From: an uncultured Bacteroidales bacterium
GTDB lineage: Bacteria > Bacteroidota > Bacteroidia > Bacteroidales > F082
Length of the DNA stretch: 38,933 nucleotides
Direction of reading: 5' to 3'
Assembly (NCBI GenBank): GCA_947303625.1
Contig: CAMYYV010000014.1
Span: 1 to 38,933, forward strand
Below, piece after piece: positions 24,481 through 33,319 of this stretch. The first letter of the stretch is position 1, and every line of letters starts with the position of its first letter. The notes under the pieces are model-generated. The model saw only the letters and a list, made by a program, of their open reading frames with translations, was not told the DNA's origin and searched no databases. The position numbers and the translations under genes were made by a program.

Positions 24481-27400
24481 TTATCTGACAACCACCTTCT
24501 GGACTCTGACGTTCTCGCCATTGACAAGGCGGAGCATGTAGACGCCGGGCGTTTGGTTGAGGTTCATTGTGGCGTTGCCGTTGACGGTCTCGGTGCTGAG
24601 CACGCGGCCCATCACGTCGACGACCTGCAGGGTGGCTTCACCCATGTTGCTGATCACCCATTCGCTGCCGTTGAAGAAGGCGAAGGTCTCATTGCCGTTC
24701 TCGTTGAGGCTGCTGTTGGCGCTGAATACGAGGCGGAAGCGGCTGGCATAGTCGGTCGTCTTGGCCTCGAAGCTGTAGCTCGGGGTGGCAAGCAGGTCGA
24801 CATCGGCGCCGGTCATATTGTCGATGAGATGGAGGTAAGTCATCTCAACGTTCTCGGTGTTGACGCTGAGGGTGTAGGTGCCGTTGTTCTTGGCCTTGAA
24901 GCTGACAGGCATTTCACCTTCGTTAGCGCTGTTCACCACAGCGTAGTCGGTCATGCCTTGCTGGATATAGAGCTTAGAGGCGTTCTCACTCAAGACGAAC
25001 TTCTTGATATTGTTGCTTCCATCGAAGTGGAGCGACACGCGGTCCAAAAGCTTGTTGTTACCATTGAGGTTGACGGACAATCTCGGAGAAGTGAGCCATT
25101 GTGAGTCTCTGAATTTGACATTTTTATCCTCACCAGTAACCACGACAAACACGCCTTCGCAAGGTTTGATGGCGCCATCACCTTCGAGGATGGCATCGCC
25201 AGCCTCATTCATGCGGAAGTAGGTGCGGTTGAGATAGGCATCGCAGGTGAAGGGGTTACCCACAAGATTCCATCCGGCCCAGTCGGCAGTTTCTGTGTAA
25301 CCCAGCTCATTGGTGGGGACGGTATAAGCCGCATTGGTGGGTTCAAAAGGATACTCTTCATGAATAACGGTCTGACCAGAAGGATAAGAGTAGCCTCTGG
25401 TCTGAAGCGTCAGGGTGACATCGTTCGGGTTGGCATAGAGGTAGCCTTGGCCACGTGCCATCAGGTAAGGACCTGCGAAATAGGAATATCCATACTTGAA
25501 GTTCTGCCATTCCAATTCGGCGCTTTGGTCGAAGCTGTAGAAGTCGATGTTAGCTTGTATAGCTTGATGGTCATTGCCAGTAGTGGGCCACATTCCAGTA
25601 TTGTTGCAAGCGTCCATAGAGGCGGGCGTGGCGAGCAATACATAATTGCCATTGGTGCTGTTGCCATAGCCAGCGACATTCTTTTGAATAGTGCCGTTCA
25701 CTGTGTTGGCAATCTTCAGCTGGCCACCGTCTTCGATGATGAGTTTGGAGTAGCCCAGATTGTTCTCAAGGTTGTAGCTGCCCATATCCAAAATCTCGCC
25801 GCTCGGCACTATGGACGGACCGACGATTTCGATGTCTTCTTCAACGGTTTCATCAATGAACACGCGGGTGTAGTAGGCGGTGGTAAGAGCAGGCGTAGGT
25901 GTGCTGCCAGCAACATACTTGTAGAGCTGGATGGCTTCTTGACCACTCTTGTAATAACGGAATCTGTTCTGGTTCGAGGCAGAATTGTATTTCATAGTTA
26001 CTGCTTGAGTTGTATTAACGGCAACCTGCATTACCAAATTTCCACCATCAATAGAGATAATATTGGTATAGATATCTTCTTCATTTGTTTTCAAGCTATT
26101 TTCATACGCAGTAGCGCCAATATAAAGGCCACTTGCACTCTTCACAGAATAGCCTCCTTCTTTTGATGTAATGGTAAAGATTGCTGCGTCCATAGCATTA
26201 TTGGAAGCAATAACATTATTTTCAGCATCATAATTATCAAAGATACTAATAGTATTGTCTGCTACATCCAAAGTCTCTAAGCTACCATCGAAAGCAACTG
26301 CACCACCTTCGTAAACAATCAGATAATTGCCATCGGTAATGTCAGCGGTGTTGGTCACCTTCACATAGCTGCCTTCGCCTTCTTTGGAGGTAGGAGCACC
26401 AGTGGTGTGGGCATACACGGCAAAGAAGGCATAAGAGGTTCCCGCTTCAGGCGTGAATTCAGTGATGAGTTGGTCGACGTTGTCTTCGTCATCAGTCCAA
26501 CCAGCGAAGGTGAAGTCGCTGTTCAGGTCTTGACCAGGGGCCAAGGTGACGGTAGTGCCAGGTGTTGTGACCTCTACGGGTTCGCCTGCAACACCGTTTT
26601 CAGAGCAAACGTAATAGGCCGGGGCAACAGGAGCAGCCTGGGTGACGGTGACGAGGTTGGAATAGACCAAGTTGGTCTCGGCATCCATGGCGTAAACCTT
26701 GAAGTAAGCCGTGCGGGCATCGCCGTCGTTTTCTATCATATAGTACGATACCAAGAGATTATCTCCGTCTTCGGCTGTGGTGACCTCAATCCAATCAGGT
26801 TCAGTGGTTTCTTCGCCTTGGGCATCATAGTACTGGATATCGAAATCATCAAAGCTTTCAATTTCAAGGTTTTCATAGGTAAGAGCTAAGGTACCATCAT
26901 GCTCTTCGGCATCAACATTAACCTCATCGGGAGTCACGGTGATGGAAGCGACAGGAGCTTGGTATGCGGCAAGATTAATGTTGCCGAGAGCGACATTACC
27001 CAAAGTCTTTGTGACATAAACCCACTTAATGTAGCGGACATCCGCAGCAAGGTCATCAATAGTCATAGTAGCTTTTTCACTAGTTAAACCACCGGTTTCG
27101 TAAACTACCTTATCTACGAAATTGACACCGTTAGTAGAAACCATCACTTTAAACACACCAGCCCATGGATCCGAACCAGAGCCATTACCTTTAATATCAA
27201 AGGTCAAGGTGCCGGGACGCTCTTCGAATTGCAGCAGCACATAGTCGCCAGCACCATCGAATTTCAGCTTGGGCGAGTTGTTATAGTCACTGCCAAGACC
27301 TTCTTGATAGAGGCCGTTGGTACTCTCAATGGCACCCTTTCCTCCATCAAATTCGAAGGGCAGTGTAGCATAGGTGGGGGCCACATATTCAGCTTGGTTA

Positions 27401-29481
27401 ACGGTGACGATGGCATAAACTTCTTCCAGTTCATCATCAAAAGTATAAACTTTGATGTAAGCGGTACGAGCTGCGCCGTCGTTGGCATCAATGAGATAAT
27501 CCAAGGAATAAGAATCACCTTCCTCATTGATTTCTGCATAAATCCAGTCAGGATCCTCTTGGAGATCTCCGCCCTCGGCATCGCAGAAAGAGTAATCGAA
27601 GGCGATGAAGTCTGTGATGTTTTCATAGGTGAGTACAAGCGTGCCGTCAGCACCTTCAGCAGGAGCATTGATGGTGTTGGGAGTGACGGTGACAGTGGGG
27701 GTGGTAATCACAGGATGAGTCAACGAAACCAATTGGCAACCTGATCCGAATTCGTATGTGCCATCAGTATGTTTCTTCAAAGTACCAAAAACAACGACAA
27801 CATCACCAACGGCAACCGTGGATGCATCTACGCCAGTGCCGCTAACGCAGCGGTAGGCCTGCAAAAAGTCAGTGTCACCTTCGTTGTCAACGAAGTTGAA
27901 AGTGATGTTGTTATATTGTGTGCTCCATGCCGTTGGGATTGCGGAAACGATACCCGTAGCATACACGTCGGTAATACCAGTGTTAGCATCAATGGCAGCG
28001 CGGGCTTGGGCGACGGTGTAAGGATTGTTCACAGTGCCGGGAGCGTTGGGATCAACATAGGTGTAGGTGGCGGTGGCCACATTGCTGGCATCGGTGCCCA
28101 CATAAGCGATAGCATTGACGGTCTTGGTTTCCGTCAGATGGATGACGCCGCTGTAAAGAGTGCTTTGGTTGTCAGGCGTGCTACCATCAAGCGTGTAGTA
28201 AATTGTGGAGTTTTCAGTTGCGCAGGTGATGGTCACATCAATACCCTCATTACCAAACTCGGTGCCGCTTGCAGGGCTAAAGGTAGGAGTGGCAACGGCG
28301 GCGGCGGCAACGGCCTCGTAAGTAAGATCCAACGAGAAAAGTTGGGCATTCTTGTTCGTCACATACAGATAATACATCGTGTTTTCTTCAGTCGACGTAA
28401 GGTTGTATGTATATGTTGAACCCGTGGATGACCAAGTTTGGGCTGCACCACCGGCAATATAAGAAGCCTGAGAAGCAGAACTGCTAATACCTACTTGGGT
28501 AGTGGTAGAGCAACCGTTCGAATTGTGTGCAACAACTGTTGTAAGTTTATAACCTTCAATGGCAGGAAGGCCAACAGCACCTACATAATAAATCATAAGA
28601 TAACCAGAGTTGCATTTCACATTCTTGAGAGCAAATGTGTAGTCAACTCCGTTAAGGGTATATGTGTACTCCGTTAAAGTGTTAGAATTTGTTGTAGGCC
28701 AATCGCCGGGGTTAGAAGTCAAATCGAAAGTGAGTGTTTGGGAGTTGCCTCCAGCTTGAGCAGTCCATTGAGCAGTGAAAGTGACATTACCATTCACGGT
28801 GTAGTCTTCACCAGCTTCGTATATGTTAGCACCATCGCTCCAACCAACAAAGTCATAATTCGTCTTGGTGGGGGCATCAGCGAGGGTAATATCAGTACCA
28901 GGTTCAATGCCCGTTACATTCTCGGGGCAACCGCTAGAAGCACCATTGCAGTCATAAGTGACAGTATAAGTGGTAGGGGTGGGAGTGCCTCCTTCATAGT
29001 TAATTGAAATTGATTTAATTTGAACCTGATTACCTGAAGTAGCATCTATTCCATTGATTACCATAAACGAAGTGCTATTAATGGTATAAACTCCTTCCAC
29101 AGGTTCAATAGTATTCCCATTCACCTTTACGGTTGGTTCGTTTAGTTGCATAACAAAAGATATGCTTGAGATAGTTGCGCCATTACTACTTGAAACAGTA
29201 ATAGAACTACCATTCCCGCTTTTTGGATACAAACGAATAGAGCCATCTTTATTGCAGGCGGTCATATTTGACGCATCGTTTTTTTGACCAGTAACAGACC
29301 AATCGGATTCGGACAAATTCAACTGATCTGCATAGTTGGTATTTTCTTCCCATATGAAAGTTGAGTTACCTGTGTATTGTAGGGTAACCGCTTCTCTTGT
29401 TTGTCCCCACATCCCCAGTGGGATCGCGAGGGCGACGAGCAGCGCGAGGGCCGCTGTCAATTGTGTAATTTTTCTTTTCAT
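24481..29481 (-). CDS. Giant mosaic surface protein with T9SS sorting domain
   Basis: A 1666-residue exported protein with signal peptide (MKRKITQLTAALALLVALAI). In order I see: a beta-rich N-terminal region (30-165); an InlB/Listeria-type repeat (TVTYDCNG to VTFTAQW, 172-240); a beta-sandwich (about 250-395); a chitobiase-like C-terminal domain (YYTLDGSTPDNQSTLYSG, about 400-475); an OB-fold-like domain (about 480-590); two BACON-like Ig domains (about 595-700 and 845-945) flanking a jelly-roll-like domain; a second InlB-like repeat; and a C-terminal cassette shared with the C10 protease, ending GVYMLRLVNGENVRVQKVVV. No enzyme motif is recognisable, so a binding or adhesin role is inferred. 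The coding sequence from about 25900 on looks richer in A/T than its surroundings. Confidence 0.9.
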   Translation of the reverse strand: MKRKITQLTAALALLVALAIPLGMWGQTREAVTLQYTGNSTFIWEENTNYADQLNLSESDWSVTGQKNDASNMTACNKDGSIRLYPKSGNGSSITVSSSNGATISSISFVMQLNEPTVKVNGNTIEPVEGVYTINSTSFMVINGIDATSGNQVQIKSISINYEGGTPTPTTYTVTYDCNGASSGCPENVTGIEPGTDITLADAPTKTNYDFVGWSDGANIYEAGEDYTVNGNVTFTAQWTAQAGGNSQTLTFDLTSNPGDWPTTNSNTLTEYTYTLNGVDYTFALKNVKCNSGYLMIYYVGAVGLPAIEGYKLTTVVAHNSNGCSTTTQVGISSSASQASYIAGGAAQTWSSTGSTYTYNLTSTEENTMYYLYVTNKNAQLFSLDLTYEAVAAAAVATPTFSPASGTEFGNEGIDVTITCATENSTIYYTLDGSTPDNQSTLYSGVIHLTETKTVNAIAYVGTDASNVATATYTYVDPNAPGTVNNPYTVAQARAAIDANTGITDVYATGIVSAIPTAWSTQYNNITFNFVDNEGDTDFLQAYRCVSGTGVDASTVAVGDVVVVFGTLKKHTDGTYEFGSGCQLVSLTHPVITTPTVTVTPNTINAPAEGADGTLVLTYENITDFIAFDYSFCDAEGGDLQEDPDWIYAEINEEGDSYSLDYLIDANDGAARTAYIKVYTFDDELEEVYAIVTVNQAEYVAPTYATLPFEFDGGKGAIESTNGLYQEGLGSDYNNSPKLKFDGAGDYVLLQFEERPGTLTFDIKGNGSGSDPWAGVFKVMVSTNGVNFVDKVVYETGGLTSEKATMTIDDLAADVRYIKWVYVTKTLGNVALGNINLAAYQAPVASITVTPDEVNVDAEEHDGTLALTYENLEIESFDDFDIQYYDAQGEETTEPDWIEVTTAEDGDNLLVSYYMIENDGDARTAYFKVYAMDAETNLVYSNLVTVTQAAPVAPAYYVCSENGVAGEPVEVTTPGTTVTLAPGQDLNSDFTFAGWTDDEDNVDQLITEFTPEAGTSYAFFAVYAHTTGAPTSKEGEGSYVKVTNTADITDGNYLIVYEGGAVAFDGSLETLDVADNTISIFDNYDAENNVIASNNAMDAAIFTITSKEGGYSVKSASGLYIGATAYENSLKTNEEDIYTNIISIDGGNLVMQVAVNTTQAVTMKYNSASNQNRFRYYKSGQEAIQLYKYVAGSTPTPALTTAYYTRVFIDETVEEDIEIVGPSIVPSGEILDMGSYNLENNLGYSKLIIEDGGQLKIANTVNGTIQKNVAGYGNSTNGNYVLLATPASMDACNNTGMWPTTGNDHQAIQANIDFYSFDQSAELEWQNFKYGYSYFAGPYLMARGQGYLYANPNDVTLTLQTRGYSYPSGQTVIHEEYPFEPTNAAYTVPTNELGYTETADWAGWNLVGNPFTCDAYLNRTYFRMNEAGDAILEGDGAIKPCEGVFVVVTGEDKNVKFRDSQWLTSPRLSVNLNGNNKLLDRVSLHFDGSNNIKKFVLSENASKLYIQQGMTDYAVVNSANEGEMPVSFKAKNNGTYTLSVNTENVEMTYLHLIDNMTGADVDLLATPSYSFEAKTTDYASRFRLVFSANSSLNENGNETFAFFNGSEWVISNMGEATLQVVDVMGRVLSTETVNGNATMNLNQTPGVYMLRLVNGENVRVQKVVVR

Positions 29482-29578
29482 TTGTTAAGGTTTAAGTAGT
29501 TAATTATTTATGATTTAATGATTTAAATATATATTTCTTTTCAATTCCTTTGGATTTCCAACAATTTCTTTTCACTCG

Positions 29579-29586
29579 CAAAGATA
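29579..29586 (-). promoter_or_regulatory. Candidate -7 box of the giant surface protein gene
   Basis: TATCTTTG on the minus strand fits TAnnTTTG. It is 97 bases upstream of the ATG, giving a long A/T-rich leader without a Shine-Dalgarno sequence. Confidence 0.5.
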
Positions 29587-29813
29587 GGGAATTAATTAGT
29601 TCGCGCGCGTAGGATTTGGGAAATTAATTTCCAAGCGAACGGAATGGGATTTAAAGGGCTTGAAAACCCAGACGAAACGGGAGAGAAATCTCTATCGGTT
29701 TCTTTCGGATATGTTCGGTTAGAGTACGCAGGCATAGATTGACTTCGTCGAATGCAAAGCATTTCCCTCTCACCCACAGACCTCTGCTGGGATGACATGC
29801 CTGCTGGAGACTA
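29587..29813. other. Intergenic region without recognisable gene
   Basis: Between the giant surface protein promoter and the HsdR-N gene. It contains a 14-base palindrome GGAAATTAATTTCC (29619-29632) framed by GTTCGC and GCGAAC. Open frames here have no family-like sequence. I see nothing else. Confidence 0.5.
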
Positions 29814-30317
29814 TCACCGCATCTCGGCGTAGGTGGGGAGATGGTCCAGGGGCTGGAGGGAGGAGCCTTCGGTTTGGTAACAGTAAAAGGTGGTGCCATT
29901 GGTTAAAAGGAGGTATTTGACTCCACCGCCTTGCGGGGAGGGGTGTGTTTGAATCCCCCGGCCTTCGGCCACCCCCTTAGAAGGGGGAAAAGCCGAATGG
30001 TAGCGCACGGCCTGGTCGAGGACGGTGTCGGTGAGGGCCACAGTGGCGGCCTTGCACTCCACCACCATCAGGGGCTGACCTTCGTCGCCGAAGACGACGG
30101 CATCGGCGCGCTTGTCCTGCCCGTTCACCTTGACGCTGTACTCCACCGCCAGCCTACCTGCCGGCACACCGAGGTGCTCCACGAGGAGGTACAGGGTCTT
30201 CTGACGCGCCTCCTCCTCGGGCGTCAGGGCGACCCAGCGGCGGCGCAAGGGATCGAAGACGACGTCTTTGCCCTCGCGCTGCTCGGTACGGAACCATTGT
30301 AAAGACTGTGTTGGCAT
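29814..30317 (-). CDS. HsdR N-terminal-domain nuclease-like protein with in-frame repeat insertion
   Basis: A 167-residue protein made of the type I restriction HsdR N-terminal domain alone. The PD-(D/E)xK core is visible: RADAVVFGDEGQPLMVVECK (D, then ExK), preceded by RLAVEYSVKVNGQDK. There is no helicase domain and no hsdM or hsdS nearby; stand-alone proteins of this type are common in Bacteroidota and their role is unclear. Between RYHSA and VKYLLLTNG, where family members normally read straight through, 23 extra residues rich in Pro and Gly are encoded by palindromic DNA. Start chosen at MPTQSLQW (30317). Confidence 0.82.
   Translation of the reverse strand: MPTQSLQWFRTEQREGKDVVFDPLRRRWVALTPEEEARQKTLYLLVEHLGVPAGRLAVEYSVKVNGQDKRADAVVFGDEGQPLMVVECKAATVALTDTVLDQAVRYHSAFPPSKGVAEGRGIQTHPSPQGGGVKYLLLTNGTTFYCYQTEGSSLQPLDHLPTYAEMR
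29922..29990. repeat. 69-bp palindromic insertion inside the HsdR-N coding frame
   Basis: Exactly 23 codons. On the plus strand it holds three small hairpins: CCGCC-TT-GCGG-like at the left, GGCC-TTC-GGCC in the middle and CCCCC-TTAGAA-GGGGG at the right. It is in frame and free of stop codons in the coding direction. Confidence 0.7.
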
Positions 30318-30409
30318 TGGCAGACTTTTTTGCGAGGGCAAAGATACAGAAATCTTAGGATTAATGGCTGTTTGTTGTTGGGATTATTCTATAGACCAGA
30401 CTACGGACT

Positions 30410-30512
30410 CGCTTTGCGTCATTGCGAGGCACGAAGCAATCCAGATATGCCGAATTCTAGATTGCTTCGTCGTTCCTCCTCGCAATGACGCGAAGCGACG
30501 CAGCGCAAAGCG
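30410..30512. repeat. Long inverted repeat of a widespread bacterial type (TCATTGCGAGG)
   Basis: Left arm 30410-30441 (CGCTTTGCGTCATTGCGAGG, then CACGAAGCAATC) and right arm from GATTGCTTCG at 30460 to CGCAATGACG and CGCAAAGCG at 30512. Inverted repeats with TCATTGCGAGG and GAAGCAATC occur, to my knowledge, in many unrelated bacterial genomes. It fills most of the gap between the HsdR-N and DUF4837 genes. Confidence 0.8.
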
Positions 30513-30526
30513 ACGACAAGGGAATC

Positions 30527-31537
30527 TTACTCCTCCGGTTCGACGAACCTCAGGCTGTAGGCGACGGCCTCGAGTTGGAGCAGCGGCATACGTTTCTTCT
30601 GGTTGGGCTCGTAGTAGAAGCCCTCGACGGTGACGAGCTGCCCCGTGCGCGCGTCGGCGAAGGTGTATGACACGAAGGGCCCGCCCATGTAGTCGTTCTC
30701 CACCTTCCACATGCCGCGCATCTCGCGGGTATAGCCGGCGGGATAGTCCTTCACGGTGGTCACCAACGGCGGCACAAACTCGGTCTCGGTGCCCATATAC
30801 GAGCCTTCCGAGGGACCAGGGATGTACTGTCCCTCCATCATGTTGCGCATCGCGACAAGGCTGGGGGCCTCAAACTGCAGGGTGTCCTTGTAGGGCATCT
30901 GGTAGATGACGATGTCGGAGCTCGACTTCTCGAGTTCCTTGCGGAGCCACATGAAGTCAGGCTCGTTTTTGGCGATGTAGAAACCAGGCGGCACGGTGAG
31001 GGTGAACCCGAACTTCTTGGCGATGGCGGCGGCGATGGCGGCGTCGGCATCGGGACGGAAGAAATGGAGGATGCGCTCGCGCTCCACCTTGTCGAACCAG
31101 GCCTTGTAGACCTCCTTGTTGCGGTCGAAATACTCGACCCAAGCGGTGATGCTCGGCGCGCTGATCTTCACATAACGCTGCGGTTCGGCCATGGCATTCT
31201 CGGAAGTCTCGGCCACGGCCTTCTCGAGGCTCGAGTTGATCTCGACCTCGAGGATGCACTTGTGTTTCTTGAACATGTCGGAGAAGCCCTGCGTGGTGAC
31301 ATGGGCCAGCTCGTTGCGCGACTCGGGCTGCGGCAGCCCATATTGGTAGTCGAGGAAGAAATGGCGGATCGAGTCGCCGATGCGACCGTCCCATTGTTCC
31401 TTGTTTTGGGTGACGACGAGGATCTCGGAGGTGCCGCCCACCGAGCGATCCTTACTGTTGGTCCTCGTCCCCTCGCTGCACGCTGCCATCAAGACAACGA
31501 GGAGGAGGAGTGCTGTGATTTTCAAAGTGTTTTTCAT
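30527..31537 (-). CDS. DUF4837 family lipoprotein
   Basis: A 336-residue protein with a lipoprotein signal peptide (MKNTLKITALLLLVVLMAAC; lipid-carrying Cys20) and a family-like body: SEILVVTQNKEQWDGRIGDS, an internal region with EPQRYVKISAPSITAWVEYF, and the conserved C-terminal end TVEGFYYEPNQKKRMPLLQL. DUF4837 is a Bacteroidota family of unknown function, expected at the periplasmic face of a membrane. The stop codon is followed at once by GATTCCC, as with several REPIN-like elements. It is upstream of nothing obviously related; the MltD-type gene precedes it on the same strand. Confidence 0.88.
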   Translation of the reverse strand: MKNTLKITALLLLVVLMAACSEGTRTNSKDRSVGGTSEILVVTQNKEQWDGRIGDSIRHFFLDYQYGLPQPESRNELAHVTTQGFSDMFKKHKCILEVEINSSLEKAVAETSENAMAEPQRYVKISAPSITAWVEYFDRNKEVYKAWFDKVERERILHFFRPDADAAIAAAIAKKFGFTLTVPPGFYIAKNEPDFMWLRKELEKSSSDIVIYQMPYKDTLQFEAPSLVAMRNMMEGQYIPGPSEGSYMGTETEFVPPLVTTVKDYPAGYTREMRGMWKVENDYMGGPFVSYTFADARTGQLVTVEGFYYEPNQKKRMPLLQLEAVAYSLRFVEPEE

Positions 31538-31564
31538 GGTATTAATGTTTTTGAGGTTTGTTAT

Positions 31565-31645
31565 TGACCCTGACCTTAAACCCTGACCCTGACCAGCCCT
31601 AGCTTTTGTTGAAGCTGGTCTGGGTCTGGGTCAGTGGTCTGGGTC
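31565..31645. repeat. Word-repeat intergenic palindrome (GACC-word, copy 2)
   Basis: Between the MltD-type and DUF4837 genes. Left arm 31565-31596 repeats GACCCT/GACCTT words (period six to seven); right arm 31613-31645 repeats GGTCTG/GGGTCT. It shares its word with the element between atpE and atpF (8462-8541). Confidence 0.75.
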
Positions 31646-31647
31646 AT

Positions 31648-33198
31648 TTACTTCTTTATCTTCAGTTTCTGCCCCACCTTGACGGTGTTGCTCTTCATGT
31701 TGTTCCATTTCTTGATGTCGTTGACGGTGCAGCCGTATTTACGGGCGATGCTGCTGAGGGTCTCCCCTTTCTTGACGGTGTGGGTCTTGACCGTGCCCGA
31801 CTTGGAGTTGGTCTTAGAGTTGGTCTTGCTGTTTGCCTTGCTGTTGTTGTTATTCTTTTCCACTTTTGCCACAGGGCCTCCCGAGCGGTAGATGGTGAGC
31901 TTCTGTCCGACGTGGATGGTCTCGCGCTTGAGGCGGTTCCATTTCTTGATGTTGGCCACGGTGACGTGATATTTGCGGGCGATGCTGCCGAGGCTCTCGC
32001 CTTTCTTGACGGTGTGGACGAAGCTGTCGCTGACGGTCTCCACCTTCTCTTCCACGACTTCGCGGACTTTCTCGGTCCTGTTAGCGTAGGTGTAGATGCT
32101 GTCTTCGAGTTGGACGAAGCGGAGGGTATATTTGGTGGGCATGCGCAGCACATAGGGATATTCCTCGGTGCCAGGGATGATACCTTTGGTGTATTGCGGG
32201 TTGAAGAACTGGAGGTCTTCCATAGGCACACCGATGCACTCGTTGAGTTGGCTGAAGGCGACGCGGTTGCGTACGGTGACGGTGTCGGTGCCGTGCATGA
32301 GCAAGCCCGGGTTCATGGGATAGATGTTGTGTTCGGGGGCATAGTTCATCACGTAGGTGACGGCGATGAAAGCGGGCACGTAGCCGCGCGTCTCAGCGGG
32401 CAGGTAAGGCCAGATGGCCCAATAGTTCTTGACGCCGCCAGCACGCAGGATGGCCTTGTTGACAGTGCCGGGACCCGAGTTATAGGCAGCCAACACGAGG
32501 AACCAGTCGCCATAGCGAGCATAGAGGCTCTGCAGGTATTGACAGGCGGCTTCGGTCTCCTTCTCAGGGTCGAAACGCTCGTCGACCAACGAGCTGATCC
32601 TCAGTCCAAACTCGGTGCCCGTGAAGCTCATGAACTGCCACAGGCCCTTGGCACCAGCCTTGGAACCAGCAGTGGGATTCAAGGCAGATTCAACCATGGC
32701 TAAGTATTTGAGTTCCAAAGGCAGGTTGTATTTCGCGAGGTATTCCTCAAACATCGGGAAATAAACGTAGGAGTAGCCCAACATGCGGCTTGCCTGCTTA
32801 CGACGGCGGTTGGCATAAAGCTCGATGAACGACTTCACATGGGAATTGTAGGTGAGTGGGACGGTCGACTCGTAGGCCAAGGTCTGGATGCGGCGGATGT
32901 AGATGCTGTCGTCGTAGACGGGCACCTCGTCCTCCCTGAAGCCATACTTGTTCCACACGTCCCTATCGATCTCTAAGTAGATGTCCTTGGTGGTATTGTA
33001 GTTGCTCACCATGTCGAGCATCTCCATCACCGTCGACTCCTCGACGACCGTCTTGCCTGAGTTCGGGTCATAGATTCTCTGGTCGTCCTGCTCGGTTTTG
33101 AGGGTGTCAGTATGGGTGGTGGTCGGCGTATGGTGTTGGGCCATCAGGCCGGCAAGGGGGAAAAGTGACAGGAAAACGATAAGGTGTATGCGCTTCAT
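31648..33198 (-). CDS. mltD: Membrane-bound lytic murein transglycosylase D-like protein with two LysM domains
   Basis: Cleaves the glycan strand of peptidoglycan, forming 1,6-anhydro-muropeptides. The 516-residue protein has a signal peptide (MKRIHLIVFLSLFPLAGLMA), an SLT catalytic domain (about 155-290: YLAMVESALNPTAGSKAGAK with the catalytic glutamate in VES, GLWQFMSFTG, VLAAYNSGPGTVNKAI), and two C-terminal LysM domains (HTVKKGESLGSIARKYHVTV and HTVKKGETLSSIARKYGCTV) joined by an Asn/Ser/Lys linker with NSKTNSK repeats. The frame extends 47 codons upstream, but the signal peptide and the TATTTTTG promoter box at 33252-33245 fix the start at 33198. Confidence 0.95.
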   Translation of the reverse strand: MKRIHLIVFLSLFPLAGLMAQHHTPTTTHTDTLKTEQDDQRIYDPNSGKTVVEESTVMEMLDMVSNYNTTKDIYLEIDRDVWNKYGFREDEVPVYDDSIYIRRIQTLAYESTVPLTYNSHVKSFIELYANRRRKQASRMLGYSYVYFPMFEEYLAKYNLPLELKYLAMVESALNPTAGSKAGAKGLWQFMSFTGTEFGLRISSLVDERFDPEKETEAACQYLQSLYARYGDWFLVLAAYNSGPGTVNKAILRAGGVKNYWAIWPYLPAETRGYVPAFIAVTYVMNYAPEHNIYPMNPGLLMHGTDTVTVRNRVAFSQLNECIGVPMEDLQFFNPQYTKGIIPGTEEYPYVLRMPTKYTLRFVQLEDSIYTYANRTEKVREVVEEKVETVSDSFVHTVKKGESLGSIARKYHVTVANIKKWNRLKRETIHVGQKLTIYRSGGPVAKVEKNNNNSKANSKTNSKTNSKSGTVKTHTVKKGETLSSIARKYGCTVNDIKKWNNMKSNTVKVGQKLKIKK

Positions 33199-33244
33199 TG
33201 GGATAAAAATTAAGACTTCGGTAATACTTATTTTTAAGCGAACG

Positions 33245-33252
33245 CAAAAATA
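33245..33252 (-). promoter_or_regulatory. Candidate -7 box of the mltD-like gene
   Basis: TATTTTTG on the minus strand fits TAnnTTTG and lies 46 bases before the ATG at 33198. It excludes the longer open frame. Confidence 0.55.
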
Positions 33253-33285
33253 CCAAAAATCGTCTACAAAAGAGAGAAAAAATAC

Positions 33286-33293
33286 TAATTTTG
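33286..33293 (+). promoter_or_regulatory. Candidate -7 box of the AI-2E family gene
   Basis: TAATTTTG fits TAnnTTTG and lies 26 bases before the ATG at 33320. It makes the in-frame ATG at 33098 unlikely. Confidence 0.6.
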
Positions 33294-33319
33294 TCATTGA
33301 AAAAGCAAACGACAGCCTT

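Noticed and set aside
29651-29899. Open frame overlapping the end of the HsdR-N gene
   Set aside because: Low-complexity Pro/Ser-rich translation, no recognisable domain, and it overlaps a supported gene on the same strand.
29814-30317. Part of a type I restriction-modification system
   Set aside because: Only the HsdR N-terminal domain is present; no helicase part, hsdM or hsdS lies in the neighbourhood.
33098-33319. Longer N-terminus of the AI-2E family gene
   Set aside because: The extension overlaps the mltD-like gene and both promoter boxes; the translated sequence is not membrane-protein-like in the family sense.
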